NCBI GenBank assembly: GCA_963732775.1
Contig: CAVTAR010000001.1
Span: 372,001-436,000 of the forward strand
Origin: CAVRQM01 sp963732775
GTDB taxonomy: Bacteria; Pseudomonadota; Alphaproteobacteria; Acetobacterales; Acetobacteraceae
DNA: 64,000 bases
Reading direction: 5' to 3'
Shown: piece after piece, positions 47,418 to 58,513 of the stretch
How the letters are laid out: each line of letters starts with the position of its first letter
How positions within the stretch are numbered: position 1 is the stretch's first letter
The notes under the pieces: generated by a model
Told to the model about the DNA's origin: nothing
What the model saw: the letters and a program-made list of their open reading frames with translations, nothing else
Databases searched by the model: none
Position numbers and translations under genes: made by a program

Positions 47418-47939
47418 TCAGCCCTTCGGCCGCGCCTGCGCCCCGGGCGCGGCAACGGCTGGCGTGGCGGGAATGGCAGCAGGCGCGGCGGGAGCGCCCG
47501 GCGTGGGGGCCACGCCGGCCGGTGCCTCGGACAGCAGCGCCACCTTGGTGAAGCCGCCCTGGGCGATGGTGCCCATCACCTCGATGATGCGGCCGTAGCT
47601 GTTGGACTTGTCGCCGCGCACGAAGATGCGGCGGTCCTTCTGGTCCTGCGCGATCGCATGTAGGCGGCTCACCAGGTCGGGCAGCTGCACCTGGCTGTCT
47701 TGCATGAACACGTCGCCCTGCGCGTTGACCGAGACCGTGATCGGCGTCGCGTCCTGGTTCAGCGGCGCGGCGTTGGCCTTCGGCAGGTCGACGTTGATCG
47801 CCGAGCTCATCAGCGGCGCGGTCACCATGAAGATGATGAGCAGCACCAGCATCACGTCGACCAGCGGTGTGACGTTGATCTCGGCCAGCGGCCGGTAGCG
47901 CCCGCGCCGGCGGCCGCCATGGCCCAGGGACATGGCCAT
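47418..47939 (-). CDS. tolR: Biopolymer transport protein TolR (ExbD/TolR family)
   Basis: 173 residues, one N-terminal membrane segment (VDVMLVLLIIFMVTAPLM) with the essential Asp of the proton channel in PLVDVMLVLL. A periplasmic domain follows, with VSVNAQGDVFMQDS and IFVRGDKSNSYGRIIEVMG. It uses the proton gradient with TolQ. The C-terminal Ala/Pro tail of about 30 residues is longer than usual. The gene is 9 bases upstream of tolA. Confidence 0.95.
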   Translation of the reverse strand: MAMSLGHGGRRRGRYRPLAEINVTPLVDVMLVLLIIFMVTAPLMSSAINVDLPKANAAPLNQDATPITVSVNAQGDVFMQDSQVQLPDLVSRLHAIAQDQKDRRIFVRGDKSNSYGRIIEVMGTIAQGGFTKVALLSEAPAGVAPTPGAPAAPAAIPATPAVAAPGAQARPKG

Positions 47940-47942
47940 CGG

Positions 47943-48664
<722 letters not shown>

Positions 48665-48668
<4 letters not shown>

Positions 48669-49153
48669 TGCAAGCCTCGTCGGTCGGTGTTGGCGTTCAG
48701 GTCCGGTGCCAGGGTCGCCAGGGCGTCGCGCCACCGCTCCGGGATGCGGGCCGGCCGCAATGCCTCGTGCTCCCTGGGGAGGGCGACGCATACCAGCGAG
48801 ATGCGCACTACCACCAGGGGGCGAGTCGCCGCATCGGCCAGCGATTGCACTTCGTCGAACACCGCCTGTTCCAGCCGCACGGAGGCCGAGCCCAGCGCCA
48901 CCGGCCGCGTGACCACCACCAGCCGGTCGTCGAGCCGGGCCGGTGCGAGGTAGTCGAGCGCCGCGTGGCGCACCACGAACGCCAGCCCGTGCCCGGCGAT
49001 CAAGTCCGCGTGTGCGACGCCCAGCTCGCGCAACGCCTCGGTGCGCGCGCGCTCGGCCATGCGCAGGTAGGTTGCGTGGTAGACGATGCCGCCGGCGTCG
49101 GTGTCGTCGTAGTACACGCGCAGCGAATAGCGGTGGGCGCCGGACACGAGCAT
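48665..49153 (-). CDS. ybgC: Tol-Pal associated acyl-CoA thioesterase
   Basis: 162-residue hotdog-fold thioesterase. The catalytic Asp lies in YYDDTDAGGIVYHATYLRMAER, the classical 4-hydroxybenzoyl-CoA thioesterase motif. It stands at the head of the tol operon, as in most proteobacteria, and hydrolyses short acyl-CoA or acts on acyl carrier protein in phospholipid metabolism. It is 17 bases downstream of ruvB. Confidence 0.95.
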
Positions 49154-49170
49154 GGACGCCTCATGGCGCC

Positions 49171-50205
<1,035 letters not shown>

Positions 50206-50215
50206 GTCGCGCTGC

Positions 50216-50821
50216 TCACGTCGCGGGGGCCAGTTCGCGCAGCGCCTCGCGGATCACCGCGGCCGCCCCCGCGTCCTCGCCCAGCCGTTCCAGCACGCGG
50301 GCCACCACGGGGGCCGCCTCCACGCGGCGGTAGCCGAGGTTGGCGAGCGCCGAGAGCGCGTCGGCGGCCGCCCCGGCCTCGGGCGGCGGCAGGACCGGCG
50401 AGAAGCCGATGCCGGTCGGCATCGCGCCCGCCTTCTCCCGCAGCTCCGTCAGCAGCCGCACGGCAAGCTTCAGCCCCACCCCGGCGGCGCGGGTCAGCGC
50501 GCCCCGGTCGCCGGCCTGGATCGCTTGCACCAGCTCGCGCGGCGACAGGGCGGAGAGGATGTTCAGCGCCACCCGGGCGCCCACCCCCTGCACGGTCAGC
50601 AGCAGGCGGAACCAGTCCCGCTCGGCGGCGTCGGCGAAGCCGAACAGGGTGATGGCGTCCTCGCGCACCTGCATCTCGGTCAGCGCGGTCACGGTCGCGT
50701 TCTGCGGCAGCGCGGCCAGCGTGCGCGAGGAGGCGAGCAGCAGGTAGCCGACGCCGCCCACGTCGATCACGCAGCGGTCGGCCTCGATGCTGGCGATGCG
50801 GCCGGTGAGCTGGGCGATCAT
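50216..50821 (-). CDS. ruvA: Holliday junction DNA-binding protein RuvA
   Basis: 201 residues. Domain I starts MIAQLTGRIASIEADRCVIDVGGVGY. Two helix-hairpin-helix elements (LLTVQGVGARVALNILSAL and LTRAAGVGLKLAVRLLTELREK) hold the junction. The C-terminal domain III (about 155-201) contacts RuvB. The usual ruvC gene is not directly upstream here. Confidence 0.96.
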   Translation of the reverse strand: MIAQLTGRIASIEADRCVIDVGGVGYLLLASSRTLAALPQNATVTALTEMQVREDAITLFGFADAAERDWFRLLLTVQGVGARVALNILSALSPRELVQAIQAGDRGALTRAAGVGLKLAVRLLTELREKAGAMPTGIGFSPVLPPPEAGAAADALSALANLGYRRVEAAPVVARVLERLGEDAGAAAVIREALRELAPAT

Positions 50822-50902
50822 GCGCCACTGTCGGCCCGGCGGCCGGATTCGGGTAGAGCGTCGGGCCCGGGATGGCGGCGTGGCCCCCGGCGCATCGCGG
50901 CG

Positions 50903-51403
50903 TCACCGGGTCTGGGGGTTGTCGAAGGTCGGGTGGTTCCAGCGATGCAGCGCCGCCGCCAGCGCCTCCGCGAGACTCCGCTTCTCCTCCTCGCCCAGGC
51001 TCTCGGCGATCTCCTCCTCGGCGACGCGCGAGCGTAGCAGCAGGCGCGGCACCCGCCCCGGCGCGTCGTCCAGCACCACCCGCAGCCAGGCGAGCGGCAG
51101 TGTGCGCGTGAGCGGCGCCCGGCCGGTCATCGAGCGGCGGATGGTGAGGTCCGAGCCGCCCAGCACCACCACCTCGCTCGCCCGTGCGCGGCGCGCATTC
51201 AGCCGCAGCAGGAAGGCCGCCAGCAGCAGCTCCACCCCGGCGAACCCCATGACCGGCCAGGCCCGCAGCGCCAGCGACACCGTGGTGCTGACCGCGATGG
51301 CCAGCCCGACCGCGACCAGCAGCCGCCACTGCGCCCGCGACGACAGGCTGCGGTGCGGCACGATCACCGCCTCGAAGAACGGCGTCTCCGCCTCGCCCTG
51401 CAT
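50903..51403 (-). CDS. DUF2244-family membrane protein
   Basis: 166 residues from the ATG at 51403 (MQGEAETPFFEAVIVPHRSLS). The longer frame upstream overlaps nth and lacks homology. Two hydrophobic segments (WRLLVAVGLAIAVSTTVSLAL and GFAGVELLLAAFLL) make a hairpin, and a cytoplasmic beta-rich domain follows. This is the DUF2244 layout, common in alphaproteobacteria and often found near nth as here. The function is unknown. It is divergent from nth across 88 bases. Confidence 0.88.
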   Translation of the reverse strand: MQGEAETPFFEAVIVPHRSLSSRAQWRLLVAVGLAIAVSTTVSLALRAWPVMGFAGVELLLAAFLLRLNARRARASEVVVLGGSDLTIRRSMTGRAPLTRTLPLAWLRVVLDDAPGRVPRLLLRSRVAEEEIAESLGEEEKRSLAEALAAALHRWNHPTFDNPQTR

Positions 51404-51491
51404 GCACCTCGATATGGCGTGCGCACGGGTGCTTGCCAGCTTCTGGGCGGGGCGGAACAGTGCGCGCGTGCCCACCATTCTCCGTCCACGC

Positions 51492-52184
51492 ATGAGCAAG
51501 ACGCCGCCGATGACGCGGGCGCAGGTGCGGCTGTTCCTGGAAGCGCTGGCCCGCGCCAACCCCGATCCGCGCAGCGAACTCGCCTACGCGGACCCGTTCA
51601 CGCTGCTGGTGGCCGTCGTGCTGTCGGCGCAGGCGACCGACGCCTCGGTGAACAAGGCCACCGTCGGCCTGTTCGCCGAGGCGCCGACCCCCGCCGCCAT
51701 GGCCGCCCTCGGCGAGGCCGGGGTGGCGCGGCACATCCGCGTGATCGGCCTGTGGCAGGCCAAGGCGCGTCACGTGGTGGCACTGTCGCAGGCGCTGCTG
51801 GAACGCCACGGCGGCGTCGTCCCGGTCGGGCGCGAGGCGCTGGAGGCGCTGCCCGGCGTCGGGCGCAAGACCGCGAACGTGGTGCTGAACGTGGCCTTCG
51901 GGCAGGCCACCATGGCGGTGGACACGCACGTCTTCCGGCTCGGCAACCGCACCGGCATCGCCCCCGGCCGCACGCCGCGCGCGGTCGAGGACCAGCTCGT
52001 CGCCCGGGTGCCGAAGCACCTGCTGCGCGACGCGCACCATTGGCTGATCCTGCACGGCCGCTACGTGTGTCGCGCGCGCACGCCGGAGTGCTGGCGGTGC
52101 GTGGCCGCGCCGTGGTGCCGCTATCCCGACAAGACCCCGCCGCCGGTGGCCAGGCCGGCGCGCAAACCCGAGGCGAGCCCATGA
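51492..52184 (+). CDS. nth: Endonuclease III
   Basis: 230-residue base-excision repair glycosylase/lyase that removes oxidised pyrimidines. The helix-hairpin-helix is LPGVGRKTANVVL, with the catalytic Lys, and the catalytic Asp is in AVDTHVFRL. The iron-sulfur cluster ligands are spaced C-x6-C-x2-C-x5-C in CRARTPECWRCVAAPWC. The frame is intact. The stop overlaps the pncA start by three bases. Confidence 0.96.
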   Translation: MSKTPPMTRAQVRLFLEALARANPDPRSELAYADPFTLLVAVVLSAQATDASVNKATVGLFAEAPTPAAMAALGEAGVARHIRVIGLWQAKARHVVALSQALLERHGGVVPVGREALEALPGVGRKTANVVLNVAFGQATMAVDTHVFRLGNRTGIAPGRTPRAVEDQLVARVPKHLLRDAHHWLILHGRYVCRARTPECWRCVAAPWCRYPDKTPPPVARPARKPEASP

Positions 52185-52822
52185 GTATCGACCCCGCGAC
52201 CGACATCCTGGGCGTGATCGACGTGCAGCCGACCTTCATGCCGGGCGGCGAGCTTGCGGTGGACGACGGCCACGCGGTGGTGCCGTCGATCAACCGGCTG
52301 CTGACGCGGCGGTTCGCGCACGCCTTCGCCACCCAGGACTGGCACCCGCCGGGCCACGCCTCGTTCGCCTCGACGCACGGGCGGCCGGCGTTCTCGACCG
52401 TGCCGATGCCCTACGGCGAGCAGACGCTGTGGCCGGACCACGCGCTGCAGGGCACCCCGGGGGCCGCGCTGCACCCCGATCTCGCCGTCGAGCGGCTGGA
52501 CGTCATCCTGCGCAAGGGGTTCCGGCCGGGCATCGACAGCTACTCGGCGTTCTTCGAGAACGACCGCGCGACGCCCACCGGGCTGCACGGCTACCTGCGC
52601 GAGCGCGGCTTCCGCCGCATCTTCCTGGTCGGCCTGGCCACCGACTACTGCGTCGCCTGGTCGGCCGAGGACGCGCGGCGGCTGGGCTACGACGTGGTGG
52701 TGATCGAGGATTCCTGCCGCGGCATCGGCCTGCCGCACCCGCAGGGCGGCACGACGATGGAGGTTTCGCGAGCGCGGCTGTCGGGGATGGGGGTGGAGTT
52801 CGTCCGCGCCGAAAAGGTCTAG
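52181..52822 (+). CDS. pncA: Nicotinamidase
   Basis: 213 residues. It hydrolyses nicotinamide to nicotinate in NAD salvage and activates pyrazinamide in bacteria that have it. The catalytic triad is Asp in VIDVQPTF, Lys in VILRKGF and Cys in LATDYCV. The metal ligands are in TQDWHPPGHASF. Length and motifs match PncA rather than other isochorismatase-fold enzymes. It is coupled to nth and ends 16 bases before the convergent MFS gene. Confidence 0.94.
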   Translation: MSIDPATDILGVIDVQPTFMPGGELAVDDGHAVVPSINRLLTRRFAHAFATQDWHPPGHASFASTHGRPAFSTVPMPYGEQTLWPDHALQGTPGAALHPDLAVERLDVILRKGFRPGIDSYSAFFENDRATPTGLHGYLRERGFRRIFLVGLATDYCVAWSAEDARRLGYDVVVIEDSCRGIGLPHPQGGTTMEVSRARLSGMGVEFVRAEKV

Positions 52823-52838
52823 CACGCCCGCGGCGGCG

Positions 52839-54314
52839 CTACTCCGCCGGCGCCTCGCGCGGCCGCTGCGAGACCACGACCCGCGGCACCAGTGTGGCCA
52901 GCAGGAACGTCGCCACCGTGGTCGCGAACACCGCCCAGAACGTCAGGTGCAGCGAGGCCGCCAGCGCGCGCCGCACCGCGGTTTCCGCCGCCAGCGCCGC
53001 CGGGTGGTCGAGCAGGCGGCGGAGCTGGTCGAACGCGGCACTCCCCGAGCCGCCCATGCGGTGCGCCAGGCTCAGGTTGAAGACGCTGCCCAGCACCGTG
53101 GCGCCCAGCGTGCTGCCGAGGTTGCGCGAGAAGATGTTCGACGCGGTGGCGGCCCCGCGCTCGGCCCAGCCGACGCTGTCCTGGATGATGACGATGGCCG
53201 CCGTGCTCAGGAACCCCATGCCGAGCCCGATCACGATGGAGCCGGCGCCCGCCACCAGCGGCGACGTGCCCGGCCCCATCAGCACGAAGGCCAGCGCGCC
53301 GGTGGGCAGCAGCACCGCGCCCGCGAGCAGGATGGTGCGCAGCCCGAAGCGGCCGAAGTTCTTGGCCGCGACCGTGGCGCCCACCGGCCAGCCCAGCACC
53401 ATCATCGTCAGCGCGAAGCCCGCGACCAGCGCCGAGCGGCCGAGCACGCCCTGCACGTACATCGGCAGGAAGGTGGTGAGGCCGATGATGACCATGCCGC
53501 TCAGCAGCGTCGCCGCGTTGCTGGTCGCGATCGGCCGGCGCGCCCAGAGCGCGAACGCCAGCATCGGGTCGCGCGCCCGCCGCTCCTGCCACACGAACAG
53601 CGCCGTGCTCGCCACGCACACCGCCGCCGCGAGCGCCGTCGTGCGGTCGTCGGGCGTCGCGAGTTCGGTCAGCGCCACCATCAGCGAGGCGACCGCGATG
53701 GTGAACAGCGCCGCGCCCGCCACGTCGATGCCGCTGGTCCGGCGCGCGACGCTCTCCGGCATGAACAGCACGAAGCCAGCCGCGGCGGCCAGCGCCACCG
53801 GCACGTTCAGCCAGAAGATCCACGCCCAGCTCGCGTGCTGGATGATCAGCCCGCCGGCCAGCGGGCCGAGCACCGAGGAGATGCCCCACACGCTGGCGAG
53901 GTAGCCCTGGATCTTGCCGCGCTCCTGCACCGAGTAGAGGTCGCCGATGATGGTGATGCCGACCGGCTGGATGGCGCCGGCGCCGATCCCCTGGATCAGC
54001 CGGAACGCGATCAGCCAGCGCATGGAGCCCGCGAACCCGCACAGCACGGAGCCCGCCAGGAACACCGCGATGCCCACCAGCATCACCGGCTTGCGCCCGT
54101 ACAGGTCGGCGAGCTTGCCGAACACCACCGTCATGGCGGTCTGGGTCAGCAGGAAGGCCGAGAACACCCAGGCATACAAATGCAGGTCGCCGAGCTGCCC
54201 GGCGATCTGCGGCATGGCGGTCGAGACGATGGTCGCCTCGATCGCGATCATGAACATCGCCATCATGACCGAGGCCAGGATCAGCGGGCGGCGCAGCGTC
54301 GTGGTTTCCGGCAT
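52839..54314 (-). CDS. MFS drug exporter, DHA2 family (EmrB/QacA type, 14 segments)
   Basis: 491-residue proton-driven exporter with about 14 membrane segments. Motif A is GKLADLYGRKPVMLVG between segments 2 and 3. Motif C (GPLAGGLIIQHASWAWIFWLNVP) marks it as an antiporter. There is no partner membrane-fusion (EmrA) gene, so it probably acts alone in the inner membrane. Substrates cannot be read from the sequence. The start MPETTTLRRPLILASVMMAMF is a good ATG. Confidence 0.92.
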   Translation of the reverse strand: MPETTTLRRPLILASVMMAMFMIAIEATIVSTAMPQIAGQLGDLHLYAWVFSAFLLTQTAMTVVFGKLADLYGRKPVMLVGIAVFLAGSVLCGFAGSMRWLIAFRLIQGIGAGAIQPVGITIIGDLYSVQERGKIQGYLASVWGISSVLGPLAGGLIIQHASWAWIFWLNVPVALAAAAGFVLFMPESVARRTSGIDVAGAALFTIAVASLMVALTELATPDDRTTALAAAVCVASTALFVWQERRARDPMLAFALWARRPIATSNAATLLSGMVIIGLTTFLPMYVQGVLGRSALVAGFALTMMVLGWPVGATVAAKNFGRFGLRTILLAGAVLLPTGALAFVLMGPGTSPLVAGAGSIVIGLGMGFLSTAAIVIIQDSVGWAERGAATASNIFSRNLGSTLGATVLGSVFNLSLAHRMGGSGSAAFDQLRRLLDHPAALAAETAVRRALAASLHLTFWAVFATTVATFLLATLVPRVVVSQRPREAPAE

Positions 54315-54320
54315 GAGACC

Positions 54321-55355
54321 CTAGCTGGGCGCGCCCCCCGTCGCCGGCAAACCCGGCACAGACATATCAGGCCGCAATTCGCCGCCCAGCGGGAAATGGC
54401 ACGCCACCAGCCGCGCCTCGCCGCCGTACGCCCGCAGCACCGGCACCTCGGCGCTGCATCGCCCCTCGGCGCGCGGGCAGCGGGTGTGGAACCGGCACCC
54501 CGAGGGCGGCGCCAGCGGGCTCGGCACCTCGCCGCCCAGCACCACGCGCGCCCGCGCCCGCGTCGCCTCGGCCTCCGGCACGGCGGACAGCAGGGCGTCC
54601 GTGTAGTGGTGCGCCGGCCGCGCGAACAGCGCCTCGGTCGGCCCGGTCTCGACGATCACGCCGAGATACATCACCGCCGTCCGCCCGGCGATCTGGCGCA
54701 CCACCGACAGGTCGTGCGCGATAAACACGTAGGTCAGGCCGAGCCGCTCCTGCAAATCCATCATCAGGTTGACGATCTGCGCCTGCACCGAGACGTCCAG
54801 CGCGGAGACCGGCTCGTCGGCCACCACCAGCGCCGGCTGCAACGCCAGCGCCCGGGCAATCCCGACGCGCTGGCGCTGGCCGCCGGAGAACTCATGCGGG
54901 TAGCGGGCAAGGTGCTCGCGCGGCAGCCCGACCAGGCCCATCAGCTCGTGCAGCCGCGCCTCGATCCGGTCGCGCCGCCAGTCGGTATGGATGCGCATCG
55001 GCTCGGCCAGCAGGTCGCCCACCCGCCGGCGCGGGTTGAGCGAGGCGTACGGGTCCTGGAACACCATCTGCATCCGCGGCCGCAGCCGCCGCAGCCGCCG
55101 TTGCGACATGCGCGAGATGTCCTGCCCCTCGAAGCGCACCTGCCCCGCCGTGAGGTCGTACAGCCGCAGCAGGCAGCGCCCGAGGGTGGACTTGCCGCAG
55201 CCGCTCTCGCCGACCAGCGCCAGGGTCTCGCCGCGCTGCACCGACAGCGACACGCCATCCAGCGCGTGCACCACCTGCGTGCCGCCCGGCGAGAACCGCC
55301 CGCCGAGCCGGAAATGCTTTGTGAGGCCGCTCGCCTCCAGCAGCGTCGCGCTCAC
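54321..55355 (-). CDS. Dpp/Opp-type ABC transporter ATP-binding protein (DppF-like)
   Basis: 344 residues from a GTG that overlaps the DppD-like stop (GTGA). It has Walker A GESGCGKSTLGRCLLRLY, the Q-loop in MVFQDPYASLNPR, the signature FSGGQRQRVGIARAL, Walker B LVVADEPVSALDVSVQ and switch His in IAHDLSVV. The C-terminal oligopeptide-transporter domain has the iron-sulfur-like CRFHTRCPRAEGRC motif. It works as a heterodimer with the DppD-like protein to power the importer at 56358-60190. Confidence 0.94.
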   Translation of the reverse strand: MSATLLEASGLTKHFRLGGRFSPGGTQVVHALDGVSLSVQRGETLALVGESGCGKSTLGRCLLRLYDLTAGQVRFEGQDISRMSQRRLRRLRPRMQMVFQDPYASLNPRRRVGDLLAEPMRIHTDWRRDRIEARLHELMGLVGLPREHLARYPHEFSGGQRQRVGIARALALQPALVVADEPVSALDVSVQAQIVNLMMDLQERLGLTYVFIAHDLSVVRQIAGRTAVMYLGVIVETGPTEALFARPAHHYTDALLSAVPEAEATRARARVVLGGEVPSPLAPPSGCRFHTRCPRAEGRCSAEVPVLRAYGGEARLVACHFPLGGELRPDMSVPGLPATGGAPS

Positions 55356-56392
55356 GCTGCGTGCTCGCGCGCGGGGCGGGAAGTCGGCCAGTCGGCGCGT
55401 TCCTCGGCCAGCCAGCAGGCCATGTGCTGGTCGCCGCGGGAGACCTCCGGCGGCATGGCGGCACAGCGGTCGTGGCGGTACGGGCAGCGCGGCTGGAACG
55501 GGCAGCCGGCCGGGATGCCGGTGATCGGCGGCGGGCTGCCGGCGATGGACGGCAGCCGGTGCGGGCGGGCGCCCTGCATCGGCGGGATCGAGTCCAGCAG
55601 GCCCATCGTGTAGGGGTGGCCGGGATGGGCGAACACGTCGTGCCGCGCGGCCCGCTCGACGATGCGCCCGCCGTACATCACCAGCACCCGGTCGGCGATC
55701 TCGGCCACCACGCCCATGTCGTGGGTGATCAGCACGATCGCCGAACCGTGGTCCTGGCGCAGCCGGCGCAGCAGCTGCAGGATCTGCGCCTGCACCGTCA
55801 CGTCGAGTGCCGTGGTCGGCTCGTCGGCGATCAGCAGCGACGGGTTGCACGACAGCGCCATGGCGATCATCGCCCGCTGGCGCATCCCGCCCGAGAGCTG
55901 GTGCGGGTAGCGGCCCGCCTGCACGCGCGGGTTCGGCATTCCCATCTCGGCCAGCAGCTCCACCGCGCGGTCCATGGCCGCGCGCGACGACAGGCGGGTG
56001 TGGGCGCGCACCTGCTCGGCGATCTGCCAGCCGATGCTGTAGACCGGCGTCAGCGCCGTCATCGGGTCCTGGAAGATCATCGCGATGCGCTCGCCGCGCA
56101 GCCGGCGCCAGCCCTTCGACGACTGGCCCAGCAGCTCCTCGCCCTCGAAACGGATCGAGCCCTCGATGATGGCGTTGGGGTCGCGGATCAGCCCCATCAC
56201 CGCCATCAGCGACAGCGTCTTGCCCGAGCCGCTCTCGCCCACGACGCTCACCACCTCGCGCGCGGCCACGTCGAACGACACGCCGCGGACGGCGCGCAGC
56301 AGGCCGCGGTCGGAGCGGAACGAAATGCACAAGTCGCGCACGCTGAGCAGCGGTGGTTCAGCCAACGCGCACCCTGGGGTCGATCGCGGCAT
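55352..56392 (-). CDS. Dpp/Opp-type ABC transporter ATP-binding protein (DppD-like)
   Basis: 346 residues if the ATG at 56392 is used. A TTG at 56365, just after the permease stop, would give a nine-residue shorter protein with less overlap. It has Walker A GESGSGKTLSLMAVMGL, Q-loop MIFQDPMTALTPV, signature LSGGMRQRAMIAMAL, Walker B LLIADEPTTALDVTVQ and switch His in ITHDMGVV. The C-terminal region has the cysteine-containing FQPRCPYRHDRC motif. It pairs with the DppF-like protein. Confidence 0.93.
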   Translation of the reverse strand: MPRSTPGCALAEPPLLSVRDLCISFRSDRGLLRAVRGVSFDVAAREVVSVVGESGSGKTLSLMAVMGLIRDPNAIIEGSIRFEGEELLGQSSKGWRRLRGERIAMIFQDPMTALTPVYSIGWQIAEQVRAHTRLSSRAAMDRAVELLAEMGMPNPRVQAGRYPHQLSGGMRQRAMIAMALSCNPSLLIADEPTTALDVTVQAQILQLLRRLRQDHGSAIVLITHDMGVVAEIADRVLVMYGGRIVERAARHDVFAHPGHPYTMGLLDSIPPMQGARPHRLPSIAGSPPPITGIPAGCPFQPRCPYRHDRCAAMPPEVSRGDQHMACWLAEERADWPTSRPAREHAA

Positions 56393-57329
56393 AGATCACG
56401 TCCACCGCCGCGTTGGCGGCGACCACGAAGAACGAGGCGTACATGACAGTGGCCATGATGAACGGCAGGTCGAGGTTCTGCAGCGCGTCCACGGTGATCT
56501 TGCCGACGCCGTGGATGTTGAACACCAGCTCCGTCAGCAGCGCGCCGCCGCCGACCAGCAGCCCGAAATCGAGCCCGAACAGCGAGACGAAGGTGATCAT
56601 CGAGGTGCGCAGCGCGTGCCGCAGCATCACCCGCGTCTCGGACAGCCCTTTCGCGCGCGCCGTTCGGATGAAATCTTCCTGGTACGCCTCGATCAGGCTC
56701 GCCCGCAGCACCCGGCCGTAGATGCCGATGTAGAGGATCGCCAGCGTGATCCACGGGATCACCAGCCCCTTGAACCACAGCCACGGGTCCTCGGTCAGCG
56801 GCGTGTAGCCGAGCGGCGGCACCCAAGAGAACAGCCAGGTGTCGTGATAGCGCGCCTGGCTCAGCAGGTTCAGCATCTCGCCCAGCCAGAACACCGGCAT
56901 GGAAATGCCGATCAGCCCCAGCACCATCAGCAGCCGGTCCGGCCAGCGGTTGCGCGTCGCCGCCGCCAGCACGCCCACCAGCACGCCCAGGATCACCCAA
57001 ACGACGGCCGCGCCGAACACCAGCGACAGCGTCGCCGGCACCGCCTCGATGATCGCCGGGATCACCTTGTAACCGCGGTTGACGAAGCTGGTCAGGTCGC
57101 CGGTGACGAACAGGCGCTTCATAAGCAGCAGGTACTGGATCGACAGCGGCTGATCGAGCCCGAAATCGTGCCGCACCGCGGCCAGGATCTCGGGCGTCGC
57201 GTTCTTGCCGGCGATCCGGCTCGCGGGGTCCGCACCCGGGGTCGCGAAGAAGATCAGGAACACCAGGATGCTGATGCCGACCATGACGAACAGCATCTGC
57301 AGCAGCCGGCGCAGGACGGTCAGCAACAC
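56358..57329 (-). CDS. Dpp/Opp-type ABC transporter permease (DppB-like)
   Basis: 323-residue inner-membrane protein with six membrane segments, starting at GTG 57329 (MLLTVLRRLLQMLFVMVGISILVFL, typical for DppB). The large loop after segment 1 has the DFGLDQPLSIQYL element. The EAA loop IRTARAKGLSETRVMLRHALR contacts the ATPases. It forms the channel with the DppC-like protein, whose stop lies one base before its start. Confidence 0.94.
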   Translation of the reverse strand: MLLTVLRRLLQMLFVMVGISILVFLIFFATPGADPASRIAGKNATPEILAAVRHDFGLDQPLSIQYLLLMKRLFVTGDLTSFVNRGYKVIPAIIEAVPATLSLVFGAAVVWVILGVLVGVLAAATRNRWPDRLLMVLGLIGISMPVFWLGEMLNLLSQARYHDTWLFSWVPPLGYTPLTEDPWLWFKGLVIPWITLAILYIGIYGRVLRASLIEAYQEDFIRTARAKGLSETRVMLRHALRTSMITFVSLFGLDFGLLVGGGALLTELVFNIHGVGKITVDALQNLDLPFIMATVMYASFFVVAANAAVDVIYAAIDPRVRVG

Positions 57330-57330
57330 C

Positions 57331-58371
57331 TCAGCGCACCCGCAGCTTGGCGCGCGGGTCGAGCGCGTCGCGCACGCCGTCGCCCAGCACGTTCAGCGCC
57401 AGCACGCACAGCACGATGGCCAGCCCCGGTGCGATGGCGACCAGCGGCCGGGTGTAGAGCAGCGTCTGCCCGTCCTCGATGATGGTGCCCCATGAGGCGT
57501 TCGGCGCCTGCACGCCGAGCGAGAGGAACGACAGCGCGCTCTCGGTCAACATGATCAGCGCCATCATCAGCGGCACGAACACGATCAGCGTCGTGGTGAC
57601 GTTGGGCAGGATGTCGCGCAGCAGGATGCGCCACGGCGGCACCCCCAGCGCGCGCGCCGCCAGCACGAAGTCGCTGCGCGCGAGCGACAGCACCTGCCCG
57701 CGCACCGGCCGCGCCACGTACGGCACGTAGAAGATCCCCATGATGAGGATGGGCAGCGCCAGGCTGCCGGAGTTCAGCTCGATCGGGCCGATGCGCGTGC
57801 TCTGGTTCAGCAGCACCACCGACAGCGAGACCGCGAGGAAGTAGATCGGGAACGCCCACAGCACGTCGAGCACGCGCGACAGCACCGCGTCCACGATGCC
57901 GCCGGCAAAGCCCGCGACCAGCCCGATCAGGCCGGCCAGGAACAGGCAGATCGCGGTCGCCACGGTCGCGATCAGCAGCGAGGTGCGCCCGCCGTAAAGC
58001 ATCCGGCTCATCACGTCGCGGCCCTGGCTGTCGGCGCCCAGGAAGTACTGCGGCCGCCAGGTCGGGCCGAGCGGCGTCACGCCATAGCCGTCCTGTTCGG
58101 ACTGCATCACCGGGACGTCCTGCCCGTGCAGGCTGATCGTGCCGTCGATGTTGGAGGTGAACGGGTCGGTGCGCGCGACCAGCCCGGCATAGAGCGGGGC
58201 CGCCCCGCACACCGCGAGCATCAGCAGCAGGAAGCCGAGCGAGAGCATCGCCGCGCGGTCCTGCCGCAGCTTGCGCCAGGCGATCGCCCACGGGCCTGCG
58301 CTCGGGCCGGCCGCCCCCTCGCCGGGCGTAATGCCCGGCGTGATGGCCGCAGGCAGGACCGAGGTGCTCAC
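57331..58371 (-). CDS. Dpp/Opp-type ABC transporter permease (DppC-like)
   Basis: 346 residues from the GTG at 58371. A longer open frame continues upstream, but it runs through a palindromic repeat (58391-58497) whose translation is not protein-like, so I reject the longer start. The DppC features are an N-terminal cytoplasmic stretch, the WRKLRQDRAAMLSLGFLLLMLAV first segment, a periplasmic insert and the EAA loop VLAARALGVPPWRILLRDILPN. A helical C-terminus reads LGDGVRDALDPRAKLRVR. It partners the DppB-like permease. Confidence 0.93.
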   Translation of the reverse strand: MSTSVLPAAITPGITPGEGAAGPSAGPWAIAWRKLRQDRAAMLSLGFLLLMLAVCGAAPLYAGLVARTDPFTSNIDGTISLHGQDVPVMQSEQDGYGVTPLGPTWRPQYFLGADSQGRDVMSRMLYGGRTSLLIATVATAICLFLAGLIGLVAGFAGGIVDAVLSRVLDVLWAFPIYFLAVSLSVVLLNQSTRIGPIELNSGSLALPILIMGIFYVPYVARPVRGQVLSLARSDFVLAARALGVPPWRILLRDILPNVTTTLIVFVPLMMALIMLTESALSFLSLGVQAPNASWGTIIEDGQTLLYTRPLVAIAPGLAIVLCVLALNVLGDGVRDALDPRAKLRVR

Positions 58372-58390
58372 GGTGCCCGCACCCGCGAGC

Positions 58391-58497
58391 GCCCCGCCCG
58401 ACCCTCCGGGCCACCCTCCCCACAGGGGGGAGGGAAACCAGCTTTCTCCCCCCCCCCTCGTGGGCAGGGTGGCGCGCAGCGCCGGGTGGGGGGCGTC
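58391..58497. repeat. REP-like palindromic repeat, copy 2
   Basis: This is a diverged copy of the repeat at 4867-4963. Shared blocks are CGGGCCACCCTCCCCA on the left, GGGAGGGAAA in the centre and GCCGGGTGGGG on the right. The arms (about 58391-58422 and 58460-58494) can pair imperfectly. It lies between the substrate-binding protein gene and the DppC-like gene, where it could stabilise mRNA ends or reduce downstream expression. Confidence 0.75.
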
Positions 58498-58513
58498 CAC
58501 GCCGCTCGGACCG

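Noticed and set aside
57331..58500. Longer start for the DppC-like permease
   Set aside because: The extra N-terminus is translated from the palindromic repeat. The GTG at 58371 gives a normal DppC N-terminus.
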